This document shows positions 28,301 to 35,682 of a stretch of DNA of 64,000 bases, in pieces (the first letter of the stretch is position 1; each line of letters opens with the position of its first letter). This DNA comes from Bacteroidota bacterium (GTDB taxonomy: Bacteria > Bacteroidota > Bacteroidia > Bacteroidales > JACABE01), in NCBI GenBank assembly GCA_026391675.1, contig JAPLDQ010000013.1:27369-91368 (forward strand), in the 5' to 3' direction. Under the pieces are notes generated by a model. The model was not told where the DNA came from and did not search any database. It saw only the letters and a list, made by a program, of their open reading frames with translations. Made by a program: the position numbers and the translations under genes.

Positions 28301-28673
28301 TGAGATTAATGAAGCAATAAATAAAGAAACTTGGGAAAAATTTTGGCAAATATATAATCTAACACAGCAATCAACTCAAATTATATTTGGTGATCAAATG
28401 ACAGAATCCGAAATTGACAAATATGAATGTTTAAAATATCATGATGTTGAATTACATAGTATTGTAAAGCAATTTATTGATAACAATTTTGATTTTGAAA
28501 AAGAAGGCGGTTTCTTTCTTCCAAATGGAAATGGTTTTGCAGAAGCTATGTTAGGTTCTCATGAGTATAAATTTTTTATAAATCCATTATCAGAAGTTGA
28601 TCGTCAGATATTTTTAAAATCAGGATTCATTGAAATTGAACCAGCAAAATTTAACATTAATAATATACAATAA
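22398..28673 (+). CDS. DUF1998-type DEAD/DEAH helicase, 2091 aa, with C-terminal nuclease-like domain (DruE-like), gene 5
   Basis: SF2 motifs: TTGTSSGKTE (about 99), VLDELHTYDGAQGTD (about 234), GTSATMG (about 272), TSTLEMGIDIG (about 1018) and QRVGRAGRSTG (about 1047). Between and after them are zinc-binding Cys pairs (CRECG about 486, CPEC about 580, CHEC about 925, CSNC/CPKC about 1340, CKHC about 1469). The DUF1998 four-Cys cluster is CSCQHNGKDGCYRC (about 1617). The last 450 residues contain YLDGYTYHA, QKRNSIV and LTWDDL, like Vsr/DUF559-type nuclease folds. Size and layout fit the large helicases of Druantia (DruE) or a DrmA-DrmB fusion. Its stop overlaps the next start (TAATG). Confidence 0.85.
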   Translation: MLPLQQAYEVKYSILEYLKATFSFKDKTVHEAFYNFINDNENGIFKGPYISLKLPFVKAEDKDYIPLVIKPNFPPYDHQLKAFKRLTNQNGHTPKSTLITTGTSSGKTECFMYPILDYCYNMQHKLGIKVIILYPMNALATDQAKRLAETIWNDERLKGKITAGLFIGEGKDKKKFPKDMGFENIIENRQSIVDSPPDILLTNFKMLDYSLMRNTFHNLWNFNINDTTLLQYIVLDELHTYDGAQGTDVANLIRRLKLKLKIEKGQICAVGTSATMGSGEDSTKLLIEYAEKVYGESFDNNSIITEHRLNVNDFFDDDETLDRYIPRQIGLVDSRLAENETYSSYIQRQKRLWQIPEAVNETQLGEELKKLKLVKDLVSITNVEIKELRDLLKELADLNHEFKRLSEWDSVNEFNPREEIINSILALISEAKTKDKKKSAFLYLQIQIWIRELSGVLRELSEMPKFVWKDAVGDKKEPKAMPSYFCRECGSSGWLMVKDDNKNFFSKDPSQVYDYFFSNHKNIYFTNTINHKHVEEYEPNIVLNDYLNVIDLSLSSNTGENQLRIHSVRKLKENKARHICPECNTENTIGIIGTRVATLSSITISQILSSDLDPRHEKYRKILAFTNSVQDAAHQAGFVEARNYRFTFRSSLQKVINILNKPVSLNELQEEFIKYWKTNADPSGENNEEAYFYRFLPDDYKGKVDLANDFKFQNKFSEEFKHEFDLRIKWEVASEFGYNALIGRTLEKTGASATKFDEEKLKEVYPKIKDWLFTNDINITEAELMPFINGMLHRIRTRGGIDNEYFSKFRSNKLELRDLNWWQDSRHFLNKNFGMKSRLPKLITNESHSKGMLDFTHSTSNTWFKNYFSKSFQNAQNYNAIVNDFYSELLDTLTEVGILNKVINKNNNNYAILPESIIIENKVKCHECNSCASKLNVAESDNLTVQTNCLDYTCKSGIYFPKPPTRPNYYQLVYNRNRSPRIYAAEHTGLLERKDRENKETDFKERPKFNSLNTIVATSTLEMGIDIGTLNTAINNSIPPLTSNFLQRVGRAGRSTGTALITNFAQSKPHDLFYYQEPSDMMDGEIATPGCYLEAKDILFRHFFAFCLDNWSSDDPKNHSIPSRLITLRLLTTDLNTPDFFPNRIISYIKSKENEFLNRFNEFYKPDLEDIKVLELLREYLLEESFYNRLRKVFEKLKAEYQYIFEKRYEIDESIKINKLAENDDERKTLESEKKALWGLKRLLDKRSLLEHLTNVGMLPNYAFPETGVTLNAWVKDNQAKGSNSIPRDHQFEIVRSSNVAIREFAPDNHFYSQGYKFDISGINTFDWKDTGTLIEKRFCSNCDNIEIAVKANEITCPKCGDSSWSSVKNKHIFVRLNGVKSANTRDKATLDDSSDDRDSSQYKISKHIKFDDNSFQGAWGMKDIPFGIEYVKNADIQIVNLGLFSTVDANKISINNIENVPYHGFVTCKHCGKSSSEPHKARFDKNFKFHYGYCKYKNILYQGHRDEVFEEVYLFKEMKTEALKVLLPVQDFDGEAQVKMFKAGLELGLKKYYKGNPQHISILDYLEYNVQNSRFDRYLVIHDNIAGGTGYLEKLFNPVEFTEVITKAYQAIKECSCQHNGKDGCYRCIFTYSNQSIQNELSRSVAEKLFKKIVDKSSAWERYNSGINKLTGNGQIEESELEDRFIRSLRNHIQTKEIEGWLFEDFIQDGVVNYKFRIKNGNDSYSYFIRPQVELGKSDGISYRTRTDFYITLTSININGQPIEDISVLSSFKDIAIYLDGYTYHATKENQRFFNDLQKRNSIVNSGNKLSWTLTWDDLERFDSTDEHSKKDNLALTSDHYNTMNIYKNIPYWMKFSSEIIQTSNSMDRLIWLLSNPKQDQFVIEKTNLYLSLLQIEFGKPSVDEKEIENYFLKFTNQPETTQIASNRTSGQFYVFPEIQINELNIIKFTNAIKLSDLKLKSSLYVDEINEAINKETWEKFWQIYNLTQQSTQIIFGDQMTESEIDKYECLKYHDVELHSIVKQFIDNNFDFEKEGGFFLPNGNGFAEAMLGSHEYKFFINPLSEVDRQIFLKSGFIEIEPAKFNINNIQ

Positions 28674-30760
28674 TGAAACTATTCATTCATGACAAATGCA
28701 TGGAGAGGTTGATTGAACTTCCCAAAGCAATAGCGAAAAAAGTATTGGAATTCAATAAGAAATTCAGAGAAAATTCACGTTCTGAAGCAATTCATTTAGA
28801 ACCAATAATTACATTTAAAGATTCGTCACTAAGAACAGCAAGAATCGACCAAAAATATAGGGCAATTATAGGTGTTGCTTCAGGTGATAATTATCATTTA
28901 TTATGGGTAGACAACCATGATGAAGCCATGGATTGGGCAAAAAACAAGGTATTTGAGTGGAACGAAAATACGCAAATTGCACAGATTTATTCAATGCCAA
29001 ATAATATTGATGTAAATGTACTAAGACCTGAAAATGTATCAAATGTTTTGTTTTCTAATTATTCTGATATTGAATTAATTAATATTGGTGTTCCAGTTAC
29101 TCTTATTGAACTTGTAAAAGGAATATCTGATTTAAAAGAACTTGAGGCTGCAGAAAAATTCTTACCAAATGATGCATTTGAAAATTTGTTTTATTTATCC
29201 GAAGGAATAAGCATAACTCAATTGATTTCAGAGATAAATGATGGAAAATCAAGTTCTATTAATTCGGAAGATCAATTAAATAGTAATAATAATAAACGTT
29301 ATTTTGTTGAAGTAGATGATTTGTTGATGGACGAAATAATCAATGGTGACTTTGTTAAATGGCAAACATTTCTTCATCCAACACAACGTCAATTGGTTGA
29401 GTCAAATTTTAAAGGTTCTGTGAAAGTTTCTGGTGGAGCTGGAACTGGAAAAACAGTTGCAGCATTACATAGATTAAAAAAATTATCAAGCGAACAAGAT
29501 AAGACTGATTTTAGGAAAATTATTTTTATAACATTTACAAATGCATTAACAAAGAACTTAAAGAATTTAGCAAACAAACTCTCTATAGATAATTCAAAAG
29601 TAATAATTACTAACATTGATTCATTAGTCAAAGAATTAGCCTTAAATGCTAAAATAACTACTATAAATTCAAGGATACTTGATATGTATAATTCTAAAAG
29701 TAGTGCTGAAGTGTGGGATGAAATTTTGGAAAATAATCTTAGTGAATTTGAAGTCCGTTTTCTTTCAGCAGAATATCAGAATGTAATTTTATATAATGAT
29801 GTTAAAACTCTTGATGTCTATTTAAATACAAGTAGAATAGGAAGAGGTAAACCATTGACTCGTAAACAAAAAATTGATATTTGGACTTTGGTTGAGAAAT
29901 ACAAGCATTTTAAACAATCTAATGATTTTTTTGATAGATATGAGCTTTTTAATCTTCTTTCAAATTATAATGATAAAAATGAAATAAAACCGTTTAAACA
30001 TGTTATTGCAGATGAAATTCAAGATCTATCAAACGTTGAATTACGACTTTTGCGATCACTGGTAGAGGTAAAAGAAAATGATATGTTTCTAGTTGGTGAT
30101 CCATATCAGAAAATCTATGATAAGAAAATCAATTTCTCTTCTGTAGGAATTTCAATTAGAGGTAATCGAAGTAAACAATTAAGAATTAATTATAGAACAT
30201 CTGAAGAAATAAAAAAATTAGCTATCTCTACAATTAAAGGAATAAATTACGACGATTTCGATGGTGAACAAGAAAAACTAGTGGGGTATTTATCTGTCTT
30301 TCATGGAGAACGTCCAATCTATGAAATATTCTCTACAAAAGGTCAAGAAATTGATTTTGTTATTGAGAACCTATCAATTCTAAAGGACACTGGATTAAAT
30401 TTAAATGCAATGGCAATAGGATCAAGAACAAAAGATGGGTTAAAGGATATCAAAACATTACTCCACAAATTAAAAATACCCTATAATGATATTACAACAT
30501 CTTCATCAAATGATTCGGATGGAATTGTATTATCAACATTTCATGGATTAAAAGGTCTTGAATTTAAAGCATTGTTTCTTATTGATGTTAATAATAGAAC
30601 ATGCCCATTAATAGTTAGTGATTTTTATAAAATGGATGAAAATGAGAAAACAGAATATATAAGCAGAGAAAAAAGTCTTATTTATGTTGCAATGACAAGA
30701 GCAATAACCTTTCTTATGATAACTGGTACTGGAATAAAATCCGATAGTATTTGTATTTAA
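28673..30760 (+). CDS. UvrD-like helicase with N-terminal ParE/RelE-like domain, gene 6
   Basis: Residues 1-95 resemble a ParE/RelE-fold toxin domain: LPKAIAKKVLEFNKKF, a central LRTARIDQKYRAI and LLWVDNHDEAMDWA. A UvrD/Rep-type SF1A helicase follows: SGGAGTGKT (about 252), DEIQDL (about 444), LVGDPYQ (about 473), NYRTSEEI, STFHGLKGLEF (about 621) and YVAMTRA. This RelE-UvrD arrangement recurs in prokaryotes. The toxin-like part may bind nucleic acid or restrain the helicase rather than act as a free toxin; no antitoxin gene is linked. It is the last gene of the operon, coupled to gene 5 through TAATG. Confidence 0.8.
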   Translation: MKLFIHDKCMERLIELPKAIAKKVLEFNKKFRENSRSEAIHLEPIITFKDSSLRTARIDQKYRAIIGVASGDNYHLLWVDNHDEAMDWAKNKVFEWNENTQIAQIYSMPNNIDVNVLRPENVSNVLFSNYSDIELINIGVPVTLIELVKGISDLKELEAAEKFLPNDAFENLFYLSEGISITQLISEINDGKSSSINSEDQLNSNNNKRYFVEVDDLLMDEIINGDFVKWQTFLHPTQRQLVESNFKGSVKVSGGAGTGKTVAALHRLKKLSSEQDKTDFRKIIFITFTNALTKNLKNLANKLSIDNSKVIITNIDSLVKELALNAKITTINSRILDMYNSKSSAEVWDEILENNLSEFEVRFLSAEYQNVILYNDVKTLDVYLNTSRIGRGKPLTRKQKIDIWTLVEKYKHFKQSNDFFDRYELFNLLSNYNDKNEIKPFKHVIADEIQDLSNVELRLLRSLVEVKENDMFLVGDPYQKIYDKKINFSSVGISIRGNRSKQLRINYRTSEEIKKLAISTIKGINYDDFDGEQEKLVGYLSVFHGERPIYEIFSTKGQEIDFVIENLSILKDTGLNLNAMAIGSRTKDGLKDIKTLLHKLKIPYNDITTSSSNDSDGIVLSTFHGLKGLEFKALFLIDVNNRTCPLIVSDFYKMDENEKTEYISREKSLIYVAMTRAITFLMITGTGIKSDSICI

Positions 30761-30839
30761 TAAATTCATAGTCTTTTTTCAAATATGACATTATTGTTAA
30801 CACTGATGATTGAAAAGAAGATTGAAAAAAAATAATTGA

Positions 30840-31034
30840 ATGATAAAAATAAAGGGAAACATTACAGAAGAAACAGGGAATATAAAAGCAAAAAGTCCAA
30901 ATGATATCCAGCGAAAAAAAATTTTGGAAGACTACACAATAGAGGAATTAAACGAAATGCCCCCACAAGTCGTGATGGAATTGTTTGCAGAATCTGCTTT
31001 ACAAGATTTTACAGATGATGAGAATGATATTTAA
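30840..31034 (+). CDS. small acidic protein, 64 aa
   Basis: A 64-residue ORF 79 bp after the UvrD-like gene. The second half is strongly acidic (TIEELNEMPPQVVMELFAES, then DFTDDENDI). No known family is recognised. Its stop overlaps by 4 bp the stop end of the convergent gene at 31031. It could be a small accessory or antitoxin-like protein of the operon, but spacing and sequence alone do not show this. Confidence 0.4.
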   Translation: MIKIKGNITEETGNIKAKSPNDIQRKKILEDYTIEELNEMPPQVVMELFAESALQDFTDDENDI

Positions 31035-31693
31035 AGTTCAGAATAATCCCCCTCTTCACCAATTAATTCAGATAAATATTTTCCAAAGGGAAATAAGAAC
31101 ATTTCAATATTCTCAGGTTCTGTTTTATACAGAAGAGATAATTTATCTATTATTATCAAATAATCTTTATATCTTTTTATAGCATTTTCATAATTAATAC
31201 CTTTTAAAATCATAAGTTCATCATATCGTTCTAAATCAACAATATCAATTATTTGCTGATCAAGAATTAAAGCTTTAAAACCTTCAATTCTTGTGTTAAG
31301 AAAGTAAGCAAACTTACTCATTGTAGATAATCCTAATCCATCAATAAGTTTTATGTCTTTTTCTAATTTATTAATACTAATATCTTTACGAACATATTCT
31401 TGGAGTATATTAATTAAATTATTAAAATTATCATTTTTAAGTAATATATCAATATTTTTTCCACGCCCTTTTGTTGGATAACCCCACATTAATGTTTTAA
31501 TTACAAACTCCTTTAAATCCCAACTTGAATTTATTATATCAAATCTGTTAAGGGTAATTATACTTTTGCCATTAAATATCTTATAAATTATATCAGATTG
31601 ATCTTCACAAATCCAATTTTTTATTTTTATGTCAAAAGATTGATTATTAACAGGTAATTCAATTATTAAATTTTTAAAGTTTGACATTCTCAT
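31031..31693 (-). CDS. OGG-like (HhH-GPD superfamily-like) protein, 220 aa
   Basis: A 220-residue protein whose middle (about 118-150: LIDGLGLSTMSKFAYFLNTR, then KALILDQQI) resembles the helix-hairpin-helix region of 8-oxoguanine-glycosylase-fold proteins. The usual Lys/Asp catalytic pair could not be placed with confidence, so activity is open. It is the last gene of a three-gene minus-strand operon that converges on the large defence operon. If the fold is right, it would be a base-recognising accessory protein, perhaps related to modified phage bases; this is inference. Confidence 0.5.
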   Translation of the reverse strand: MRMSNFKNLIIELPVNNQSFDIKIKNWICEDQSDIIYKIFNGKSIITLNRFDIINSSWDLKEFVIKTLMWGYPTKGRGKNIDILLKNDNFNNLINILQEYVRKDISINKLEKDIKLIDGLGLSTMSKFAYFLNTRIEGFKALILDQQIIDIVDLERYDELMILKGINYENAIKRYKDYLIIIDKLSLLYKTEPENIEMFLFPFGKYLSELIGEEGDYSEL

Positions 31694-31822
31694 TTTATTA
31701 TTTTTAGATGATTTTCACAATGTTATCCAATTACTACTTCAATGAATTTAAAAAAGCTATCTATATGAAATCCTCAATGTAAGAATACTATGAAGCTAAA
31801 ATTACAATATATTTTATTCATT

Positions 31823-32965
31823 TTAAATTTCATAAAAAGTACCTTTAGAGCTATTTTTGCTGCTTTCCATAAGCTGCAATTTAGTCAAAGATGAGATTAA
31901 TAATAATTCTTCTTTAATATCATTTAAGCTAATTTCATTTATAAAACTACTTTTTAAAGCTATATTATAGGTTGCTCTTAATTTTTTGGAACTTATTTTC
32001 CCAGAAATATACTTCTTCAATTCGTTTGTTATCTTTTTAATAGTTACAAATCGATCAATATTTTCATTCATAATATTAAATAATGGCATTTCGTGATCTA
32101 AGGCAATTTCACTTAATTCATATACAGTTAATGGAGTAAGTGTTTTATTGTCAGATTCTTTCGTTAATAGTGACTTAAAAGCATTATTGAAATGTGCCGA
32201 AACAATATTCTTATCAATTTCTAATTTAGAAATCTGACTTAATTTTATTTCACCCTCTTCATGATAAATCATAATTTCATCCAGGATACTATCGAGCCAC
32301 TTATCAAAAAAAACTTTCCCACCAGTATAGTAGAAATATCTTTTTATGAATCCTATAGGATAAAAAATATTATCATAATGTCGATCTTGGGTAATCATTC
32401 GAAGTGTGAAATTTTTATATAAATCCTGCTTTGAATATACTTTTTTTAAGGCATTAATTTTATAGGTCTTAATAATAGGAATTTTATCTGCTTTATCTAT
32501 TTTAGATATTAGTACTTCAATAGAATTCACCATATAATTGTTAAATGGCGAAACTGAATAAATAGCATTATTTGAGGAGTTGTTATCATTAACTGTATCA
32601 ATATTGGAATCAATATAAAATAATAAAAATTCCTCGTACTGGTATAGCCCACTCTTCCATTTATTAATAGAACTTAAGGGAGAATCTAAAATATCGTTAA
32701 TGTTATCTAAAGATAAGAAGTTTATCATAGTATTAATAATGTTAAGCATATCTTGAGTATCCCCAGTAGTTACTGAAAATTCTAATAAATGAAATAAATT
32801 TAAACCTTCATTTGATTCATTAAGATAAATTTTAGTATACTTATCAGCACCAGCAACATAACTACAATAGGAATTTGCTGATGGTAAAGGCAATTTTGCT
32901 TCATTAACTAACCAATCAATAAATTCAGTACGTAAAAAAAACTTGTTTTTCATAATTATATTCAT
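31823..32965 (-). CDS. hypothetical protein, 380 aa
   Basis: A 380-residue, mostly helical protein without signal or membrane segments. The N terminus (EFIDWLVNEA, then SANSYCSYVAG) resembles the SAM-like start of phage-integrase core-binding domains and of some restriction proteins, but the catalytic domain of neither follows. It starts 12 bp after the 115-aa gene, so the two are co-transcribed. The gap to the OGG-like gene (129 bp, 31694-31822) holds no gene. Function unknown. Confidence 0.55.
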   Translation of the reverse strand: MNIIMKNKFFLRTEFIDWLVNEAKLPLPSANSYCSYVAGADKYTKIYLNESNEGLNLFHLLEFSVTTGDTQDMLNIINTMINFLSLDNINDILDSPLSSINKWKSGLYQYEEFLLFYIDSNIDTVNDNNSSNNAIYSVSPFNNYMVNSIEVLISKIDKADKIPIIKTYKINALKKVYSKQDLYKNFTLRMITQDRHYDNIFYPIGFIKRYFYYTGGKVFFDKWLDSILDEIMIYHEEGEIKLSQISKLEIDKNIVSAHFNNAFKSLLTKESDNKTLTPLTVYELSEIALDHEMPLFNIMNENIDRFVTIKKITNELKKYISGKISSKKLRATYNIALKSSFINEISLNDIKEELLLISSLTKLQLMESSKNSSKGTFYEI

Positions 32966-32977
32966 ATAAATTATTAA

Positions 32978-33325
32978 TTAGTTAAAATATAAACGATTAG
33001 ATAGATTTTTAGCCAAAACAGTAATAGTATTTTTATAAACTTCTGGGCGAATTAATAAGTCGATTTGAGTCTCCAAAGTTAGTGTTTCATTATTAACTTT
33101 TAAATCTTTTATGTACTTAGGTTTTTTAACAAATTCTAAATAAGTTAAATCGTTACATTCTGAAAACTCAATCGTTTCAGTTGATAATTCTTTGGTCATA
33201 AAAAAGACCAATTGATAATAATTCTCAGAATATAATGAATCCTCATAAAAGGTCAGCCCTATACATATTTCATCGTTATATTTAAATTTAACCCAACGGT
33301 GAGGAATAAAGATTGGTTTTTTCAT
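32978..33325 (-). CDS. hypothetical protein, 115 aa
   Basis: A small soluble protein, beta-rich, beginning MKKPIFIPHRWVKFKYNDE and carrying aromatic and acidic residues in alternation. No family is recognised. It is the first gene of the three-gene minus-strand operon ending at 31031, only 12 bp upstream of the 380-aa gene. No convincing TAnnTTTG promoter was found in the AT-rich sequence upstream. Confidence 0.5.
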   Translation of the reverse strand: MKKPIFIPHRWVKFKYNDEICIGLTFYEDSLYSENYYQLVFFMTKELSTETIEFSECNDLTYLEFVKKPKYIKDLKVNNETLTLETQIDLLIRPEVYKNTITVLAKNLSNRLYFN

Positions 33326-33569
33326 ATATTGTAATATTTAAAAAATTTTAATATCACATATATCCAATATTTCTCCGAAATATTAACAAATATCAAATTA
33401 TTTTCAATAAAAATTGAAATTTATACCGATTCTAAATAAAATCAGCTCATATACAGTGTAATACAGAAATATTCAACTTAAATTAAATAAATTTACAGAA
33501 ATACATTTTTTTTCAAACTTATTAAGAGAACAAAACGAGAGTCGTTTGAAATAAATTCTGGTTATAATA

Positions 33570-33628
33570 AAACATCAGTGTCTAAACAAATGTTAATGTA
33601 GCTTAAATGAAGCCTTGGGCTGATGTTT
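33570..33628. repeat. 9-bp inverted repeat in the gap before hipBA
   Basis: AAACATCAG (33570-33578) and CTGATGTTT (33620-33628) are perfect inverted arms with a 41-bp loop. There is no T-tract. It lies in the 594-bp gap 33326-33919, which otherwise holds the decayed gene copy at 33683-33865 and the hipBA promoter. Confidence 0.3.
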
Positions 33629-33682
33629 TGCATGCTGATTAAAGCAAATCTATTCTTAAATAAAAATGTTTTCAGAAGGCTT

Positions 33683-33865
33683 AAAAATGCTGTTTAACGA
33701 CAATTTGATTAGTTCGATTAAGTTTTTTTCTAAGTAGTTCGGATAAAGCCACAACATTATATACCATTGCTACATAAACCCATGAATTTCCAACTTTCTT
33801 TTCTTATACAACACAGTCAAGAACGCCAGCGCCTAATTTAAAAGCACCCTCCCCTTCTTGTATTT
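33683..33865 (-). pseudogene. decayed copy of the 3' end of the 236-aa secreted-protein gene
   Basis: On the minus strand this stretch reads a diverged C terminus (EKKVGNSWVYVAMVYNVVAL, with a stop just before EKK). It clearly parallels the end of the gene at 35683-36393 (EKKVGNLWVYEAMIYNVVVF). The similarity continues past the stop codon into non-coding DNA (the AAAATGCTGTT block at 33687 and 35652). The two related copies are in the same orientation and bracket hipBA, so either hipBA was inserted in a duplicated gene or the gene's 3' end was duplicated with it. Confidence 0.75.
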
Positions 33866-33898
33866 AACTGATATGAAATAAAAAAACTCAAAGAAACT

Positions 33899-33930
33899 TT
33901 TGCAAATTTAAATAGAATATTGTATATTTG
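33899..33930 (+). promoter_or_regulatory. hipBA promoter
   Basis: TTTG (33899-33902), 20 bp, then TATATTTG (33923-33930): a perfect Bacteroidota sigma-A-type promoter. The start site falls near 33937, about 30 nt before the hipB ATG at 33968, which rules out an upstream ATG at 33920. Confidence 0.8.
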
Positions 33931-33967
33931 CCTGAAATATCAGTCACTAACTAATAAATTACACTTA

Positions 33968-34318
33968 ATGAATGAATACTCAGACTATAATTGGATAGCA
34001 GCAAGTGATACTGCATTAATGGGAGTCATTGGTTCTTTTATAAAACATCACCGTATACTTCAAAATAAAACGCAGACACAGCTTGCTAAAGAAGCAGGCA
34101 TAGCCCGCTCAACGTTAAGTTTGTTTGAAAGGGGTGAAAATACAAGTATGATTGTATTTATTCAACTTCTTAGGACATTAAATCTTTTACACCTCCTGCA
34201 GTCGTTTCAGGTAAAACAACAAATTAGTCCTTTACAGCTGGCTAAAATGGAAAAATCAGTGCGAAGAAGAGTAAGAAAAAAAGAAGAAAATAATTCTCAA
34301 CCTAAATCTGAGTGGTAA
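33968..34318 (+). CDS. hipB: HipB-like antitoxin / XRE-family repressor
   Basis: A 116-residue protein with a Cro/C1-type helix-turn-helix at about residues 35-58 (TQTQLAKEAGIARSTLSLFE). It neutralises the downstream kinase and represses the shared promoter in known HipBA modules. I chose the ATG at 33968 because the promoter's -7 element covers 33923-33930, so an ATG at 33920 would be untranscribed. The basic C-terminal tail (RRRVRKKEE) is unusual for HipB and could add DNA or HipA contacts. Its TAA shares bases with the hipA start (TAATG). Confidence 0.85.
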   Translation: MNEYSDYNWIAASDTALMGVIGSFIKHHRILQNKTQTQLAKEAGIARSTLSLFERGENTSMIVFIQLLRTLNLLHLLQSFQVKQQISPLQLAKMEKSVRRRVRKKEENNSQPKSEW

Positions 34319-35616
34319 TGGCAAATACAGCTACAGTTAAAATCTGGAATAAAGAAGTTGGTGCCATTGCATGGGATCCATTAACGGGTGTTGGTACTTT
34401 TGAGTTTGATGCAGCTTTCATAAAAAATAATTGGGATCTTGCTCCAATTAAGATGCCTGTTAATAGAACAATTAATAGAACATTTTCCTTCTCTGAATTA
34501 AGTAGAAGCAACACATTTCAGGGTTTACCTGGCTTACTTGCCGATGTTTTACCAGATAAATATGGAAATACACTTATAGATGCATGGTTAGCTCGTGAAG
34601 GAAGACCCTCTGGTAGTTTAAACCCAGTTGAAAAGCTCTTATTTATGGGGAAAAGAGGAATGGGAGCCCTTGAATTTGAACCTCCTGATAAAAGAGGGAC
34701 AAATACTTCTACTAATATTGAGCTGAACAGTCTTGTTCAGGTAGCAAATGACATCCTCAATAAAAGAATTGATTTTTCGACAAATTTAAGTAGTAATGTA
34801 AACAAGAAACTGATTGATATTCTCAAAATTGGTACTTCTGCTGGAGGAGCAAGGGCAAAAGCGGTTATTGCTTATAATCCAGTAACTGGAAAAGTTAAAA
34901 GCGGACAGGCTGAGGCTCCAGAAGGGTTTACACATTGGTTGATAAAATTCGATGGGGTTCAAGATTTGCAGTTTGGCGATTCAAAAGGCTATGGAAGGGT
35001 TGAAATGGCTTATTATTTGATGGCTAAAGATGCTGAGATAGAAATGGCTGAGTGTCGTTTGTTTGAAGAAAATGACAGAGCTCATTTTATGACTCGCAGA
35101 TTTGACCGAGATCCAAATACTGGGAAATTGCATTTTCAGAGTTTTTGTGCTATGCAGCACTTTGATTTTAATGACGTAAATTCATATAGCTATGAACAAC
35201 TTTTTGAAACCATGCGATTACTTGGCTTAACTTATCCACAAGCAGAGCAATTGTTCAGACGAATGGTATTTAATGTAATTGCCCGTAATTGTGATGACCA
35301 TACTAAAAACTTTGCTTTCATTATGGATAAAAATGGAATATGGAAACTTTCACCCGCTTATGATTTATGTTATTCATATAACCCTGACAGCTTATGGGTT
35401 AGCCAACAATCATTAAGTGTGAATGGTAAACGAAAAAATATTAAACGTTATGATTTACTTGCTGTAGCCAAGCATATGAATATCAAAAAAGCTGCAAATA
35501 TTATTGCACAAATAAATGATATAGTAAGCAAATGGAGTGATTATGCCGAGCAAACAAAAGTAAACATTGATTTACATCATATAATAAAGAAAAATCTTAT
35601 CAACATTAATAATTAA
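34318..35616 (+). CDS. hipA: HipA-family serine/threonine kinase toxin
   Basis: A 432-residue HipA-type kinase. It shows the N-terminal HipA domain (LPDKYGNTLIDAWL), the catalytic segment RNCDDHTKNFAF with its Asp and Asn, and the metal-binding SPAYDL. Family members phosphorylate glutamyl-tRNA synthetase or other targets and cause growth arrest or persistence; some act in phage defence. All key residues are present. The start is the ATG at 34318, overlapping the hipB stop; a GTG two codons earlier is less likely. Confidence 0.9.
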   Translation: MANTATVKIWNKEVGAIAWDPLTGVGTFEFDAAFIKNNWDLAPIKMPVNRTINRTFSFSELSRSNTFQGLPGLLADVLPDKYGNTLIDAWLAREGRPSGSLNPVEKLLFMGKRGMGALEFEPPDKRGTNTSTNIELNSLVQVANDILNKRIDFSTNLSSNVNKKLIDILKIGTSAGGARAKAVIAYNPVTGKVKSGQAEAPEGFTHWLIKFDGVQDLQFGDSKGYGRVEMAYYLMAKDAEIEMAECRLFEENDRAHFMTRRFDRDPNTGKLHFQSFCAMQHFDFNDVNSYSYEQLFETMRLLGLTYPQAEQLFRRMVFNVIARNCDDHTKNFAFIMDKNGIWKLSPAYDLCYSYNPDSLWVSQQSLSVNGKRKNIKRYDLLAVAKHMNIKKAANIIAQINDIVSKWSDYAEQTKVNIDLHHIIKKNLININN

Positions 35617-35682
35617 TCTTACATGAATCAATGTGCCTTTTAAATGTTTAAAATGCTGTTATAGGCAATGTAGGTAGTTCAG

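Noticed and set aside
7092..30760. Calling the locus plain class 1 DISARM or plain Druantia
   Set aside because: Separate drmA, drmB and drmC genes are absent, and the sacsin-like ATPase, Dna2-like helicase and RelE-UvrD helicase are not components of those systems. Only parts match.
33570..33628. Transcription terminator before hipBA
   Set aside because: The 9-bp arms are 41 bp apart and lack a T-tract.
33920..33967. Longer N terminus for HipB
   Set aside because: The start at 33920 overlaps the -7 promoter element, so it would not be in the transcript.
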